In this document: positions 29,447-38,773 of the stretch, one piece after another
Position numbering within the stretch: the first letter of the stretch is position 1
Layout of the letters: every line of letters begins with the position of its first letter
Assembly (NCBI GenBank): GCA_002238525.1
Contig: MPMN01000003.1
Coordinates: 1 to 64,000 of the forward strand
Length of the DNA: 64,000 nt
Direction: 5' to 3'
Origin: Flavobacteriaceae bacterium bin25
GTDB taxonomy: Bacteria > Bacteroidota > Bacteroidia > Flavobacteriales > Flavobacteriaceae
Program-made: the position numbers and the translations under genes
Notes under the pieces: generated by a model
Databases searched by the model: none
Told to the model about the DNA's origin: nothing
Seen by the model: the letters and a program-made list of their open reading frames with translations, nothing else

Positions 29447-30798
29447 AATATTCTTGTAAAACAAAAATTCTTTAGCAGGGGTTGATAAGTCATCTCTAGG
29501 ACAAAAAAGAAATATACCGGCAGATATTCAAGTAAAATAATCCAAAGATTCTCATTGTATCTTTCTCCCCCATAAGCCCAATAACTCCACATAACTACCA
29601 AACTCCATACAACTGTATAAAAATATCCAAGGGGTATCCCCAAAGCCAAAACAGAGATGATATACCAAGGATGAACAGTGGTAGTAGTAAAAAAGTATAG
29701 AGTCAAAATCAATAAACTAGATTTGAATACTGATTCTTTTGTTTTGTTTTTCAATAAGAAGGAACAGAACAATACAATTGATACAACTAAGTAGGGTGTA
29801 TAGCGTCCAATGCGTCTAAGAATATTGAAATCGTAAAATAAATAGTGTACTTCTCTAGCCAAATAGTAAAGACTTCCATTGAATTCAAAATTGATAAACC
29901 ACAGTTTGATTGTTTGGCTGTAGTTTGAAATTAGATCTAAATTTAGGAATGGAACCCAGGTGATTAGGGCAAAAAAACCACAATAACTCAAAAAGCGGAT
30001 CAAGAATTTAAAAGGGAAGAGCTTTAGAAAAACGGGTACTAGTAGGAGCGGCAATAGTTTTGTTGAAATAGATAGGCCAAAAAATAGACCTGCCAACAAA
30101 GGCTTATTTCTAAAGGCGAAATAAAATCCACCCAAGCAGAGCCCAATCATCAAGGCTTCAAAATGTAGATTTCCAAAACTTTCTATTATAACCAGAGGAT
30201 TGAGAAAAAACCAGCCAATTAGAAGAGGGGATTTACCCAATAAAGCAAGTATCTTAAAACCATAGATAAACACCAAAATTTCACCAATAAAAGCGAAAAT
30301 TCTAAGTACAATAACTGGATAAATCAGATCTCCGTTGTGAAAGTTTGCTGACAAAAAATAAATCCATTGGCTTAAAGGGGGATAATTTGAAAAATTTCTG
30401 GCATGAAGTTTCCCCATAGCCTCATGCATCTGCTGTGCAAGGGGAAAGTCTACTTTTGAGAGGACTTCTGTGGGGCTAAATAAGTAGGGATTTAAATTGT
30501 TGAGTTGAAGCACACCATCCCAGATATATCTATAAAAGTCTTGCGATAACGAGGGGAGATACGGAATAAATATAATTCGAAATAAAATTCCCAATACGAT
30601 GATTAATCTCAAATTTGGTTTTTTGGACATCAACCAAAGTAAAAGAAGACCTAAACTCACGAAGGTTCCAAAGAGCAAATAGGTATTGGTTCTTTGAATC
30701 AAACCAAATGAAAGCGAACTATACAATAGTAAACTGAGAATAGCCGCCAGTAAAATCTCGATTGAAAAACCTTTATATTCTTTAGAAATTTTAGGCAT
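29398..30798 (-). CDS. GT-C type membrane glycosyltransferase (mannosyltransferase-like)
   Basis: A 466-residue polytopic protein with about ten or more hydrophobic helices. The SQDFYRYIWDG segment in an early loop holds the acidic residue typical of GT-C enzymes that use polyprenyl-phosphate sugars. GLSISTKLLPLLLVP and TVHPWYI are found in related mannosyltransferases. It probably uses a lipid-linked sugar made by the DPM1-like enzyme encoded 2 kb upstream. The acceptor is unknown. Confidence 0.75.
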   Translation of the reverse strand: MPKISKEYKGFSIEILLAAILSLLLYSSLSFGLIQRTNTYLLFGTFVSLGLLLLWLMSKKPNLRLIIVLGILFRIIFIPYLPSLSQDFYRYIWDGVLQLNNLNPYLFSPTEVLSKVDFPLAQQMHEAMGKLHARNFSNYPPLSQWIYFLSANFHNGDLIYPVIVLRIFAFIGEILVFIYGFKILALLGKSPLLIGWFFLNPLVIIESFGNLHFEALMIGLCLGGFYFAFRNKPLLAGLFFGLSISTKLLPLLLVPVFLKLFPFKFLIRFLSYCGFFALITWVPFLNLDLISNYSQTIKLWFINFEFNGSLYYLAREVHYLFYDFNILRRIGRYTPYLVVSIVLFCSFLLKNKTKESVFKSSLLILTLYFFTTTTVHPWYIISVLALGIPLGYFYTVVWSLVVMWSYWAYGGERYNENLWIILLEYLPVYFFFVLEMTYQPLLKNFCFTRIFYPRKPEQIRETTSIG

Positions 30799-30839
30799 CT
30801 TACTACGAGAGGAGCAACAGACTATCTATTGCGCATGAG

Positions 30840-32366
30840 TCAGTGTTTTAAAGACTGAAAAAAGACAGTGGTAAAGCCTAAGAAAAGTACCAGATGAAAA
30901 ACAAATAATCCAAAATCTCCATTTTCAGAAACCAAAAAGGCACTAAACATCCCAAATAGGAAATACACAGCCAAAAGTCCTTCCAAATAAGGATATACAG
31001 ACTTTGTTTTTTCTAAATATCTGTTGTTGAGCCAGTGGTCATTATTAGAAAAAATATTAAACTTTGGAGTGCGAATAAAAGTTGAACGAATCCTCAGGTG
31101 CCCTTGAATCACGGCCACCGAATTATGGAGAGAAAGCGCCATAGCAAGGGTATAGAAAATTACAAATCTTCTAACATAGTGTACAAAGGAATGTGTGCCA
31201 CCACCAAATACTTTTTTATGTACAAACCAGTAACAATAAAAAAAGATGAGTGTGCAAATAATAAAAAAGGTTGTAAGAACGAAAAACCAATCAAAAATGG
31301 GATAGATATCTTTAATATAAATGAGTGGAACACTCAGGATTGAAATCACCAATACACATAGGAAAACGGAGCTGCTTAGCAGGTGAACTACCCCGTGGAA
31401 GCGAGTTGAAAGGGGGAGATGGCTTGATTTGAGGAGTTTCCATACATTTTTTTGAAAATTTTCTGCACCACCTTTGTTCCATCGAAACTGTTGGGATCTG
31501 ATGGCACTCATAGCAACTGGTATTTCTGCTGGTGTTTCGACATCCATCAAAAACTTAAATTTCCAATTTTTCAATTGGGCTCTATAGCTCAAATCTAAAT
31601 CTTCTGTTAGGGTATCACCTTGCCAGTTCCCCGCGTCTAGTATACATTCTTTTCTCCATATGCCTGCTGTACCGTTAAAATTCAAAAATTTACCGGTGGT
31701 GTTTCTTCCTTCTTGTTCCAGAATAAAATGAACATCCAAAGCAAATGCTAAGGCTTCTGTCAACACAGAAAAGTTCCTATTTAGGTGGCTCCATCTTGTT
31801 TGTATTACACCAATTTGAGGATCTTCAAAGTGCCTTACTGTCTTCTTCAGCCAGTCTTTTTGGGGCAAAAAATCTGCATCGAAAACAGCGATTAATTTAC
31901 CTTTTGCCCTTTCGACTCCGTATTTTAGGGCGCCTGCCTTAAAATTTTCCCTTTTTTCTCGGGTTATTCTCTCGATTGGGACTCCTTCTTTTTGGTATAT
32001 TTCAACTGTTTGTTGTGTGAGTTCTGCTGATTCATCATCGGAATCATCAAGCACTTGGATTTCTAATTTATCTTTAGGGTATTCAATGGCACAGACTGCT
32101 TCAAGCAACCTTTCAACTACCAGAAGTTCATTGTAAAGAGGCAATTGTATGGTGACATATGGTAGGTGAGGATTATTAGTATAATAATCGTCATAATTGG
32201 AATCCTCAGAATTTTCTTTGGACTTTCTAGTTTTTTCTGATGAGAGGAAACTTGAGAGCAAGTTCAACTGGGTGATACAATATATCAATATCAATAGAAG
32301 GGCTCCACCATATATTATTATAGCTATATGTGCAAATAAGAACAAGAGGTAATCGATGAAAGTCAT
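30840..32366 (-). CDS. Processive-type family 2 glycosyltransferase (cellulose synthase-like)
   Basis: After an N-terminal helix, the cytosolic GT2 domain shows VTIQLPLYNE, LDDSDDES, VFDADFLPQ (DxD), LTEDLDLSYR and RSQQFRWNKGGAENF (QxxRW). Several C-terminal helices follow. This is the layout of inner-membrane beta-glycan or ceramide-type glucosyltransferases. The start at 32366 gives an ATGA overlap with the upstream DPM1-like gene; a start at 32396 is also open. No cyclic-di-GMP domain or BcsB partner is nearby, so cellulose is not implied. Confidence 0.85.
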   Translation of the reverse strand: MTFIDYLLFLFAHIAIIIYGGALLLILIYCITQLNLLSSFLSSEKTRKSKENSEDSNYDDYYTNNPHLPYVTIQLPLYNELLVVERLLEAVCAIEYPKDKLEIQVLDDSDDESAELTQQTVEIYQKEGVPIERITREKRENFKAGALKYGVERAKGKLIAVFDADFLPQKDWLKKTVRHFEDPQIGVIQTRWSHLNRNFSVLTEALAFALDVHFILEQEGRNTTGKFLNFNGTAGIWRKECILDAGNWQGDTLTEDLDLSYRAQLKNWKFKFLMDVETPAEIPVAMSAIRSQQFRWNKGGAENFQKNVWKLLKSSHLPLSTRFHGVVHLLSSSVFLCVLVISILSVPLIYIKDIYPIFDWFFVLTTFFIICTLIFFYCYWFVHKKVFGGGTHSFVHYVRRFVIFYTLAMALSLHNSVAVIQGHLRIRSTFIRTPKFNIFSNNDHWLNNRYLEKTKSVYPYLEGLLAVYFLFGMFSAFLVSENGDFGLFVFHLVLFLGFTTVFFQSLKH

Positions 32367-33055
32367 TTTTTGGAAAAATAAAATTTGCCAATCCATCCCA
32401 GTATTTTAATTCCAGCCATAAAGGCACCTTTCAGTGTTCCAGATACTTTTGATTTACCTATTCGTTGTCGATAATTCACAGGAACTTCAGTATAAGGTAT
32501 TTTGTAGTACAAAGATTTAAGTTGCATCTCAATTGTCCAGCCGTAGTTTCTATCCCGCATATTAAAACTTTTTAGGGTATCCCATTTGATGGCACGAAAA
32601 GGACCCAGATCGGTATAACGTCCTCCGTAGATCAGTCGCATTAAATTACAAGCTAACCAATTTCCAAATATCTGGGGAATGGTCATGCTCCCTGAACTTC
32701 TCATGCTTTTTATTCTTGCACCGATGACAAAATCTACATCTCCACGGTCAATAGGGGCAACTAATTTGGTCATTTCTTGGGGATAATCCGAATAATCTCC
32801 ATCTAAAAAAACAACTGTATCGGGTGGATTAGGATCTAGAAATCTAATTGCAGCCAAGCATGCATTTCCATAACCGATATTAGCTTCTTTGATCACTTTT
32901 GCACCGAACTTTCTGGCAACTTTTGCAGTATCATCAGTCGAATTATTGTCCACTACGATGATATCCCTTACAAAACTTGGAATTTCAGTCAAAACCTTGC
33001 CAATTGATCTCGCTTCGTTATGGGCCGGAATAATCACTGAAATTGAAGTTTTCAT
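32363..33055 (-). CDS. DPM1-like family 2 glycosyltransferase
   Basis: The protein starts MKTSISVIIPAHNEARSIGKVL and has IIVVDNNSTDDT, VVFLDGDYSDYP (DxD), TDLGPFRAIKW and a basic VNYRQRIGKSKVSG, typical of polyprenyl-phosphate sugar synthases without an anchor helix. A TTG at 33097, 16 bases below a TAAATTTG -7 box (33114-33121), is an alternative start that would add 14 residues. It heads a three-gene glycosyltransferase operon. Confidence 0.82.
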   Translation of the reverse strand: MKTSISVIIPAHNEARSIGKVLTEIPSFVRDIIVVDNNSTDDTAKVARKFGAKVIKEANIGYGNACLAAIRFLDPNPPDTVVFLDGDYSDYPQEMTKLVAPIDRGDVDFVIGARIKSMRSSGSMTIPQIFGNWLACNLMRLIYGGRYTDLGPFRAIKWDTLKSFNMRDRNYGWTIEMQLKSLYYKIPYTEVPVNYRQRIGKSKVSGTLKGAFMAGIKILGWIGKFYFSKK

Positions 33056-33121
33056 CCAATTGAAGCTAAATTTTTCTATCAACTTCAATTTAGTCAAATT
33101 ACCTTATGTTTTGCAAATTTA

Positions 33122-33689
33122 ACATAATTGAATTGTTGCTTGATACTTTTAAACCAAAGCATGGGTTTGGTATTTTCTCAAACTATTGGCTATCATTTTG
33201 CCTTGGAGTATTAGTTTAGTTTCTATGCTTTGGATCATAAAATTATATTCTATCAATTTTCTTTCCGCAAAATCATTGGAGTCCTTTTTAAATATAGCGA
33301 TGATTATAGACTAAATTTTTGGAAGTCAGTTTTTATCGAAAGATAGAGGATCTCTTTACTACACTACTTTTTCTATACATTTTTCTTTTATAAACCCAAT
33401 TTTGCAGATGAAATTAGGTTGTTTTTATTTAAGAAAACGACATAATTAGTTTGCTGAGTGCTTCTAGGTATGGTAGCCTATAGAATGAATTAAAAAAGTT
33501 TTCTTATTTAATCCAAGGGATACCAGGGCATTCATGGAGATTTAATTTTCAACCAATTCATTTGCAATAAACAAATAACCTAATTGGGATTACGTATCCA
33601 ACAACGATTAAATAGCCGGTATGGTGAATATTTTTTCGGATGTCAAGTACAGATTGAGGCTCAGATATTTTTATTATACACCAATTACC
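33122..33689. other. Intergenic region, nothing recognised
   Basis: About 570 AT-rich bases between the glycosyltransferase operon and the small zinc-ribbon gene. Short frames have no recognisable content or start context. Confidence 0.4.
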
Positions 33690-33881
33690 TCATACTTGAC
33701 ATACCATATCTTCACCACAACATTGTGGAGATTTTACTTTCCCCTTGCATTCATCGCAGATGGCTATTTGAATGTCTTGTCCATTTTCGAGATGTAATAC
33801 ATCATCAGAGAGTGGTTTGTTGCATTTTGCACAAGAAATATCAACAGACATATCGCATTTATCACAGGTGTAAGTAGCCAT
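33690..33881 (-). CDS. Small cysteine-rich zinc-ribbon protein
   Basis: 63 residues with four Cys pairs: CDKC, CAKC, CDEC and the closing CCGEDMVC. The pattern resembles small Bacteroidota zinc-ribbon proteins of unknown function. It probably binds two zinc ions. The ATG start is preceded by TAACTTTA, one base off the -7 consensus. It lies just upstream of the tRNA-Leu in the plus-strand sense. Confidence 0.72.
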   Translation of the reverse strand: MATYTCDKCDMSVDISCAKCNKPLSDDVLHLENGQDIQIAICDECKGKVKSPQCCGEDMVCQV

Positions 33882-34007
33882 ATTTTTTATTTTCTGTAAA
33901 GTTAGTCAATAATATTGGCAAATAAATATGAGTTAATGACATAAATTGTAAGACAAAATTTCGTGGGGTATTCTCAGCAAGTATTTGAAGAGAAACAAGA
34001 ATACTAG

Positions 34008-34091
34008 TACCAAAGGTGGGACTCGAACCCACACGCTATTGCTAGCATCGGATTTTGAATCCGACGTGTCTACCAATTCCACCACTTTGGC
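34008..34091 (-). tRNA. tRNA-Leu (anticodon CAA)
   Basis: All arms fold: acceptor GCCAAAG with CTTTGGT and discriminator A; anticodon stem TCGGA/TCCGA around TTCAAAA with anticodon CAA (plus-strand 34055-34057); a long variable arm GCTA/TAGC typical of class II Leu tRNA; and T arm GTGGG/CCCAC. CCA is not encoded. Confidence 0.97.
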
Positions 34092-34594
34092 TTGGTTTTA
34101 CTTCAACCTTTCCTCCATTATTGACTTTATATTATGCAAACTTGAAATAGGCATATGATCTGTTAGCGAAAGTAAGAAATTAAACAAGTGTTGCAATGTA
34201 TTTTTGGCATTGACGATTGAATTTTTAGTAATATCGAATCTTTTTCAATGACATACAAACTTATCAGTATAATAGTAATTGAATAGCAGTTCAGAATTGC
34301 ACAATTAAAGGAATTGTGAGAGTATTTCATTTTTGTGGGATTTTACAAGATGAATTACTTTAGAAAACCTTATCATGATAAATGTATATCATTAATTTTA
34401 CATGAAATGATTCGAATATAGGCTAGATAGAATTAAAGAGTGTTAAGGTGAAAGAAAAGCCACACAAATATGGTCACCAAAGACTTTAAACCAGAAAATT
34501 TAAAGTAAATATCTGGTGTAAAAATATCTCAACCTCCTTTAAAGCAGTTTATAAAATTTCAGAAGTATTAACAGTAATCCATCAAAATTGATTA
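34092..34594. other. Intergenic region before the restriction-modification island
   Basis: About 500 very AT-rich bases. I see no gene, integrase remnant or tRNA direct repeat in it. Confidence 0.4.
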
Positions 34595-35239
34595 GTGAAG
34601 ACCCAATTTAAATCCAAAGAGAGAGTTGCTAAACATGGTGAGGTATATACCTCTGAAAGAGAAGTGAACAATATGTTGGATTTGGTTAAACAAGAAACAG
34701 AGAGGTTAGATTCCCGATTTTTAGAACCCGCCTGTGGACATGGTAATTTTCTTATTAAGGTTCTTGAAAGAAAAATGAATGTCCTTCTTTCACGATATAA
34801 AAAGAACCAATATGAATTTGAGAAGCATTCAGTAGTTGTAATCTCATCAATTTATGGCATTGATATTCTTGAAGATAATGTGAAGGAAACACAGAACAGA
34901 TTATTCAATTATTATAATCAAATCTATTCTAAAACCTTTAAAGGGTTGGAAAATAAAGAACTCATACAAACCATAAGATATGTGTTGGGAAAGAACATAA
35001 TTCATGGAGATGCTCTCTCTCTGAAAATGGTTGGTTCTGATGAGCCTGTTACTTTTTGTGAGTGGAGTTTAGTAAATAATAATATCAAAAGAAGAGATTT
35101 TACTTTTGAGCACTTGATCGAAAACGTACCCTTTGATGGTCCAAACCTATTTTCTGATTTAGGAGAAGATGTCTTCATTCCAACTCCTAGTAAAGAATAT
35201 CCTTTAACCCCTTTCTTAAAACTTTCAGAATTGTGTTGA
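34595..35239 (+). CDS. Small N6-adenine-type DNA methyltransferase subunit
   Basis: A 214-residue protein with SAM motif I FLEPACGHGNFL (about residue 44), GIDILEDNV and NIIHGDALSL, ending in CEWS, KRRDFTFEHLIE and LFSDLGEDVFIPTP. No NPPY motif is visible. This matches short proteins that accompany Eco57I-like methylases in multi-gene restriction systems. The GTG start is the best available. The last 43 codons (35111-35239) recur twice more downstream (36910-37038 and about 38645-38773), which reveals the array's duplication history. The stop overlaps the GTG of the next gene. Confidence 0.78.
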   Translation: MKTQFKSKERVAKHGEVYTSEREVNNMLDLVKQETERLDSRFLEPACGHGNFLIKVLERKMNVLLSRYKKNQYEFEKHSVVVISSIYGIDILEDNVKETQNRLFNYYNQIYSKTFKGLENKELIQTIRYVLGKNIIHGDALSLKMVGSDEPVTFCEWSLVNNNIKRRDFTFEHLIENVPFDGPNLFSDLGEDVFIPTPSKEYPLTPFLKLSELC

Positions 35240-36782
35240 GAAAAAAACATAATCCTGACATTCTTACTTGTATTGCTAATCTAAGTAGTGATGAGGTTTT
35301 CACTCCTCCGAAGGTGGCAAATCAAATGTTAGATATGCTTCCTAAAGAATTGTGGAGTAATGAAAAAATCACTTTCCTTGACCCTGTTTCTAAGTCAGGT
35401 GTTTTGCTTCGCGAAATAACCAAAAGATTGGTTGATGGGTTGAAAAGTAAGATTCCGCTCCTTGAAGACAGAGTTGAACATATCCTCAGAAATCAGGTGT
35501 ATGGAATAGGAATCACAGAACTCACATCTCTTATTTCTAGAAGAACTTTGTATTGTTCAAAATACGCCAATGGAAAATACTCTATTGTTAAATTTGATGA
35601 TGAACAAGGAAACCTAAAGTATCTTAAAACCAAACACACTTGGGAGGGTGAAAGATGTAGGTATTGTGGTGTAAGTAAAAAACTTTATGATAGAGGTGAT
35701 GAATTTGAAGGTTATTCTTATTCATTTCTTCACATTGAAAACCTTAATAAATATCTAAATATGAAATTCGATGTGATAGTAGGAAATCCACCTTATCATA
35801 TAAATGATGGGGGGGGGTAGGAGATAGTGCAAGACCAATTTATAATCAATTTATTGAAAAGAGTATAAAGCTAAACCCTTCTTATTTAACAATGATTATT
35901 CCGTCAAGATGGATGAAAGGAGGAAAAGGATTGGATTCCTTTCGAAAAAAAATGAAAAATTATAGATCTCTTCAAATCATTTATGATTATGAGGATGCTA
36001 AACTATGTTTTCCAAGTTTAAATATAGATGGTGGAGTTTGTTATTTTCTTTGGAATAAGCAACATAATGGAAAAACAACTTACACATATCATTCTAAAAA
36101 AGGTGAAATACTAAAATCAACTCGATTTCTAAAAACAAAGTTTTCTGATAAAATAATTAGAGACAACAGACAAATCTCAATAATTGAAAAGGTGCATTCT
36201 AAAGGAATGAAATCATTTAAGAATTATGTTTCATCAAGAAATCCTTTCGGGTTTAACTCAGATTTTTTTAACTCACCAAACAGATATTTAAATGTTAAAT
36301 TTTCAAATAAAGAAATAGAAGGGTATATTAAAATTTATGGCGTAAAAGGTAAAAAAGGAGGAAGTAAAAGAGTGTTTGGATATGTAAATCAACAAAGTAT
36401 TCAAAGAAATAAGGAGTCAATAAAATCATATAAACTTTATTTTTCCAAAGCTTATATGACAACTTCTACAGTTCCGCCTGAAATTATTGTCGGTAAGCCT
36501 AACTCAATTTGTACAGAAACTTTCCTAATGATAGGCCCTTTTGAGACTTTAAAAAAAACTCAAGATTGTTTAAAATATATAAAAACGAAGTTTTTCAGAG
36601 CTCTCTTATTCTTTAATCGACATTCGTTAAACATTTCAAAAAGTTCATTTGATTTAGTACCATTCATATTAGATCTAGATGGAATAAGTGATAATTCCTT
36701 GTATCAGATGTTTGATTTAAATAAACAAGAAATAGATTATATTGAAGAAACAATTGATTTAATGGATCAAGGATATGAATAA
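35233..36782 (+). CDS. Eco57I-like DNA adenine methyltransferase M1, phase-variable (split by G9, OFF)
   Basis: The N-terminal part (35233-35820) has FTPPKVANQMLDML, SAM motif I FLDPVSKSGVLLRE and catalytic FDVIVGNPPY, then hits a G9 tract (35809-35817) and a TAG. The continuation (frame of 35817, running 35892-36782 after its first ATG) encodes the expected next segments VGDSARPIYNQF and MIIPSRWMKGGKG plus a target-recognition region. One extra G would give a single protein of about 516 residues. The intact paralogue region at 39.3 kb reads straight through this junction. It makes N6-methyladenine when ON, probably serving with the helicase at 40.3 kb. Confidence 0.85.
35809..35817 (+). repeat. 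G9 phase-variation tract in M1
   Basis: Nine G directly after the codons for NPPYHIND. Nine leads to TAG; ten (or seven) joins the downstream frame. Confidence 0.85.
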
Positions 36783-37038
36783 AAAATTCTTCCCACAAAA
36801 ACCTGATGTAAATCCAACTACATATGGATATACAGAACTGCCAGCTGAGTATGAAGGGTTAATTAAAGTCAGTTATATTGAAAGAAGTTTTTCATCATTC
36901 TTTGTGAAGCACTTGATTGATAATACACCCTTTGATAGTCCAGAACTATTCTCCGATTTAGGAGAAAATATGGTCATTCCAAATCCTACGAGAGAGTATC
37001 TTTTAACCCCTTTCTTAAAATTTTTAGAATTGTGCTAA
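36775..37038 (+). pseudogene. Duplication scar: helicase N-terminus fused to small-methyltransferase tail
   Basis: An 87-codon open frame. Its first 35 or so codons (MNKKFFPQKPDVNPTTYGYTEL) copy the start of the GIY-YIG/helicase protein at 40.3 kb. The remainder (HLIDNTPFDSP to TPFLKFLELC) copies the 3' end of the small methyltransferase gene. It overlaps M1 at ATGAATAA and M2 at its GTG, exactly as the parental genes do. It is the join of a tandem duplication rather than a designed gene, although it remains open and may be translated as a coupling leader. Confidence 0.85.
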
Positions 37039-38563
37039 GAAAAAATCATAATCCCGACATTCTTACTTGTATAGCTAATCTAAGTAGTGATGAAGTTTTC
37101 ACTCCTCCGAAAGTGGCAAATCAAATGTTAGATATGCTTCCTAAAGAATTGTGGAGTAATGAAAAAATCACTTTCCTTGACCCTGTTTCTAAGTCTGGAG
37201 TTTTCCTTCGTGAAATAACCAAAAGACTGATTGATGGATTGGAAAGTAAGATTCCAAACCTTGAAGACAGAGTTGAACATATCTTAAGAAATCAGGTTTT
37301 TGGAATAGGAATCACAGAACTCACATCTCTTATTTCTAGAAGAACTTTGTATTGTTCAAAATACGCCAATGGAAAATACTCTATTGTTAAATTTGATGAT
37401 GAACAGGGAAACCTAAAGTATCTTAAAACCAAACACACTTGGGAGAGTGAAAGATGTAGGTATTGTGGTGTAAGTAAAAAACTTTATGATAGAGGTGATG
37501 AATTTGAAGGTTATTCTTATTCATTTCTTCACATTGAAAACCTTAATAAATATCTAAATATGAAATTTGATGTAATCGTGGGAAACCCACCTTACCAAAT
37601 GTCCGATAGGGGGGGGGTAGTACCGATAGTGCCGTGCCAATATACAATAAGTTCATAAATACTTGTTTTAATCTCAATCCAAAGTTTGTAACAATGATTA
37701 TTCCATCAAAATGGATGGTTGGAGGAAGAGGTCTAGATAAATTCCGGGGAAAAATGTTGTCCGAAAAGAGAATTAAGGCACTTGTTGATTTTGAAAACGC
37801 TAGTGAATGTTTTCCGGGTGTTCATTTAGATGGTGGTGTTTGTTATTTTCTGTGGGATAGGTATTATTATGGGAAAACTGATTACACATTTATTTCAAAC
37901 AAAAAAGAAAGAAATACCTCATTAAGGTATTTGAAAAATGATAATTTCAAATATGTTATAAGGGATAATCGTATAACACGTATAATTGGAAAAATAAACT
38001 CAAAAGAGAGTTTTTCAAAAATTATTAGCTCTACTAGGCCTTATGGAATAAGAATGAATCTATTTAATAAACCTTATTGTTATCCAGAATCTAAATTAAG
38101 TAGTTCTCCATTTGATAAATCCATTAAAATATATGGAGTTAAGGGTCTTAAAGGAGGAGCAAAAAGAAAAGTTGGTTACATTAAAAGAAAAACTGCGAAT
38201 AGAAATATAGAAACCATAGATAGATTTAAACTTTTTTTTACTACAAGCTATTCAACAAATGCCATCATACCCCCTGAAATAATAAAAGGTTTTCCTGGAG
38301 AAATTTGCACAGAAACTTATTTATTGGTAGGTCCGTTCGAAAATGAAATGGAACAACAAAATTGTTACGATTATATGCACACAAAATTTTTTAGGGCACT
38401 CTTGTACTTTGGGAAAGGAACAGTAAGAGTAACGAAAAGTGTTTTCGGATTAATTCCGTTATGTGATTTTAAACAAAGTTGGAGTGATGAAAAATTATTC
38501 TCAAAATATGAGCTTTCAAAGAATGAAGTAAAATTTATAGATAGTTTTTTTTTAACGAGATAA
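37032..38563 (+). CDS. Eco57I-like DNA adenine methyltransferase M2, phase-variable (split by G9, OFF)
   Basis: The first 190 codons are almost identical to M1 (motif I FLDPVSKSGVFLRE, then VIVGNPPYQMSD). A G9 tract (37609-37617) then shifts the frame to a short VVPIVPCQYTISS tail. With ten G the frame reads STDSAVPIYNKFIN and runs to 38563 for about 510 residues. The C-terminal half shares spaced motifs with M1 (IKIYGVKG, PPEIIKG, CTETYL, TKFFRALLYF) but is otherwise different, as expected of another recognition specificity. The GTG start is embedded in the scar's stop region. Confidence 0.85.
37609..37617 (+). repeat. G9 phase-variation tract in M2
   Basis: Same position relative to NPPY as in M1. 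Ten G would restore the long frame. Confidence 0.85.
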
Positions 38564-38589
38564 CTATTAAGAGTTTTCCAAAGATTCTA

Positions 38590-38773
38590 ATGTTAAATCC
38601 TTTGATATATGGACATACAGAACTTTCAACTGAGTATTAATGTAGCCTTGCTTGATAACACACACTTTAAAGGTCCGAACTTATTTTCCGATTTAGGAGA
38701 AAATGTGTTCATTCCAAATCCTACGAGAGAGTGTCATTTAACCCCTTTCTTAAAACTTTCAGAATTATGTTGA
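38590..38773 (+). pseudogene. Second, eroded duplication scar before M3
   Basis: It reads LNPLIYGHTELSTEY then a stop, a worn copy of the helicase N-terminus. This is followed by LLDNTHFKGPNLFSDLGEN to TPFLKLSELC, a copy of the small-methyltransferase tail ending in TGA at 38771-38773 and overlapping the M3 ATG. Confidence 0.8.

Noticed and set aside
30840..33055. Cellulose synthesis operon
   Set aside because: Only a cellulose-synthase-like GT2 is present; no PilZ domain, BcsB, BcsC or endoglucanase is nearby, and the partners are DPM1-like and GT-C enzymes.
34008..34594. tRNA-Leu as the integration site of the restriction-modification island
   Set aside because: The island lies at the 5' side of the tRNA, there is no integrase gene, and I see no direct repeat of the tRNA 3' end.
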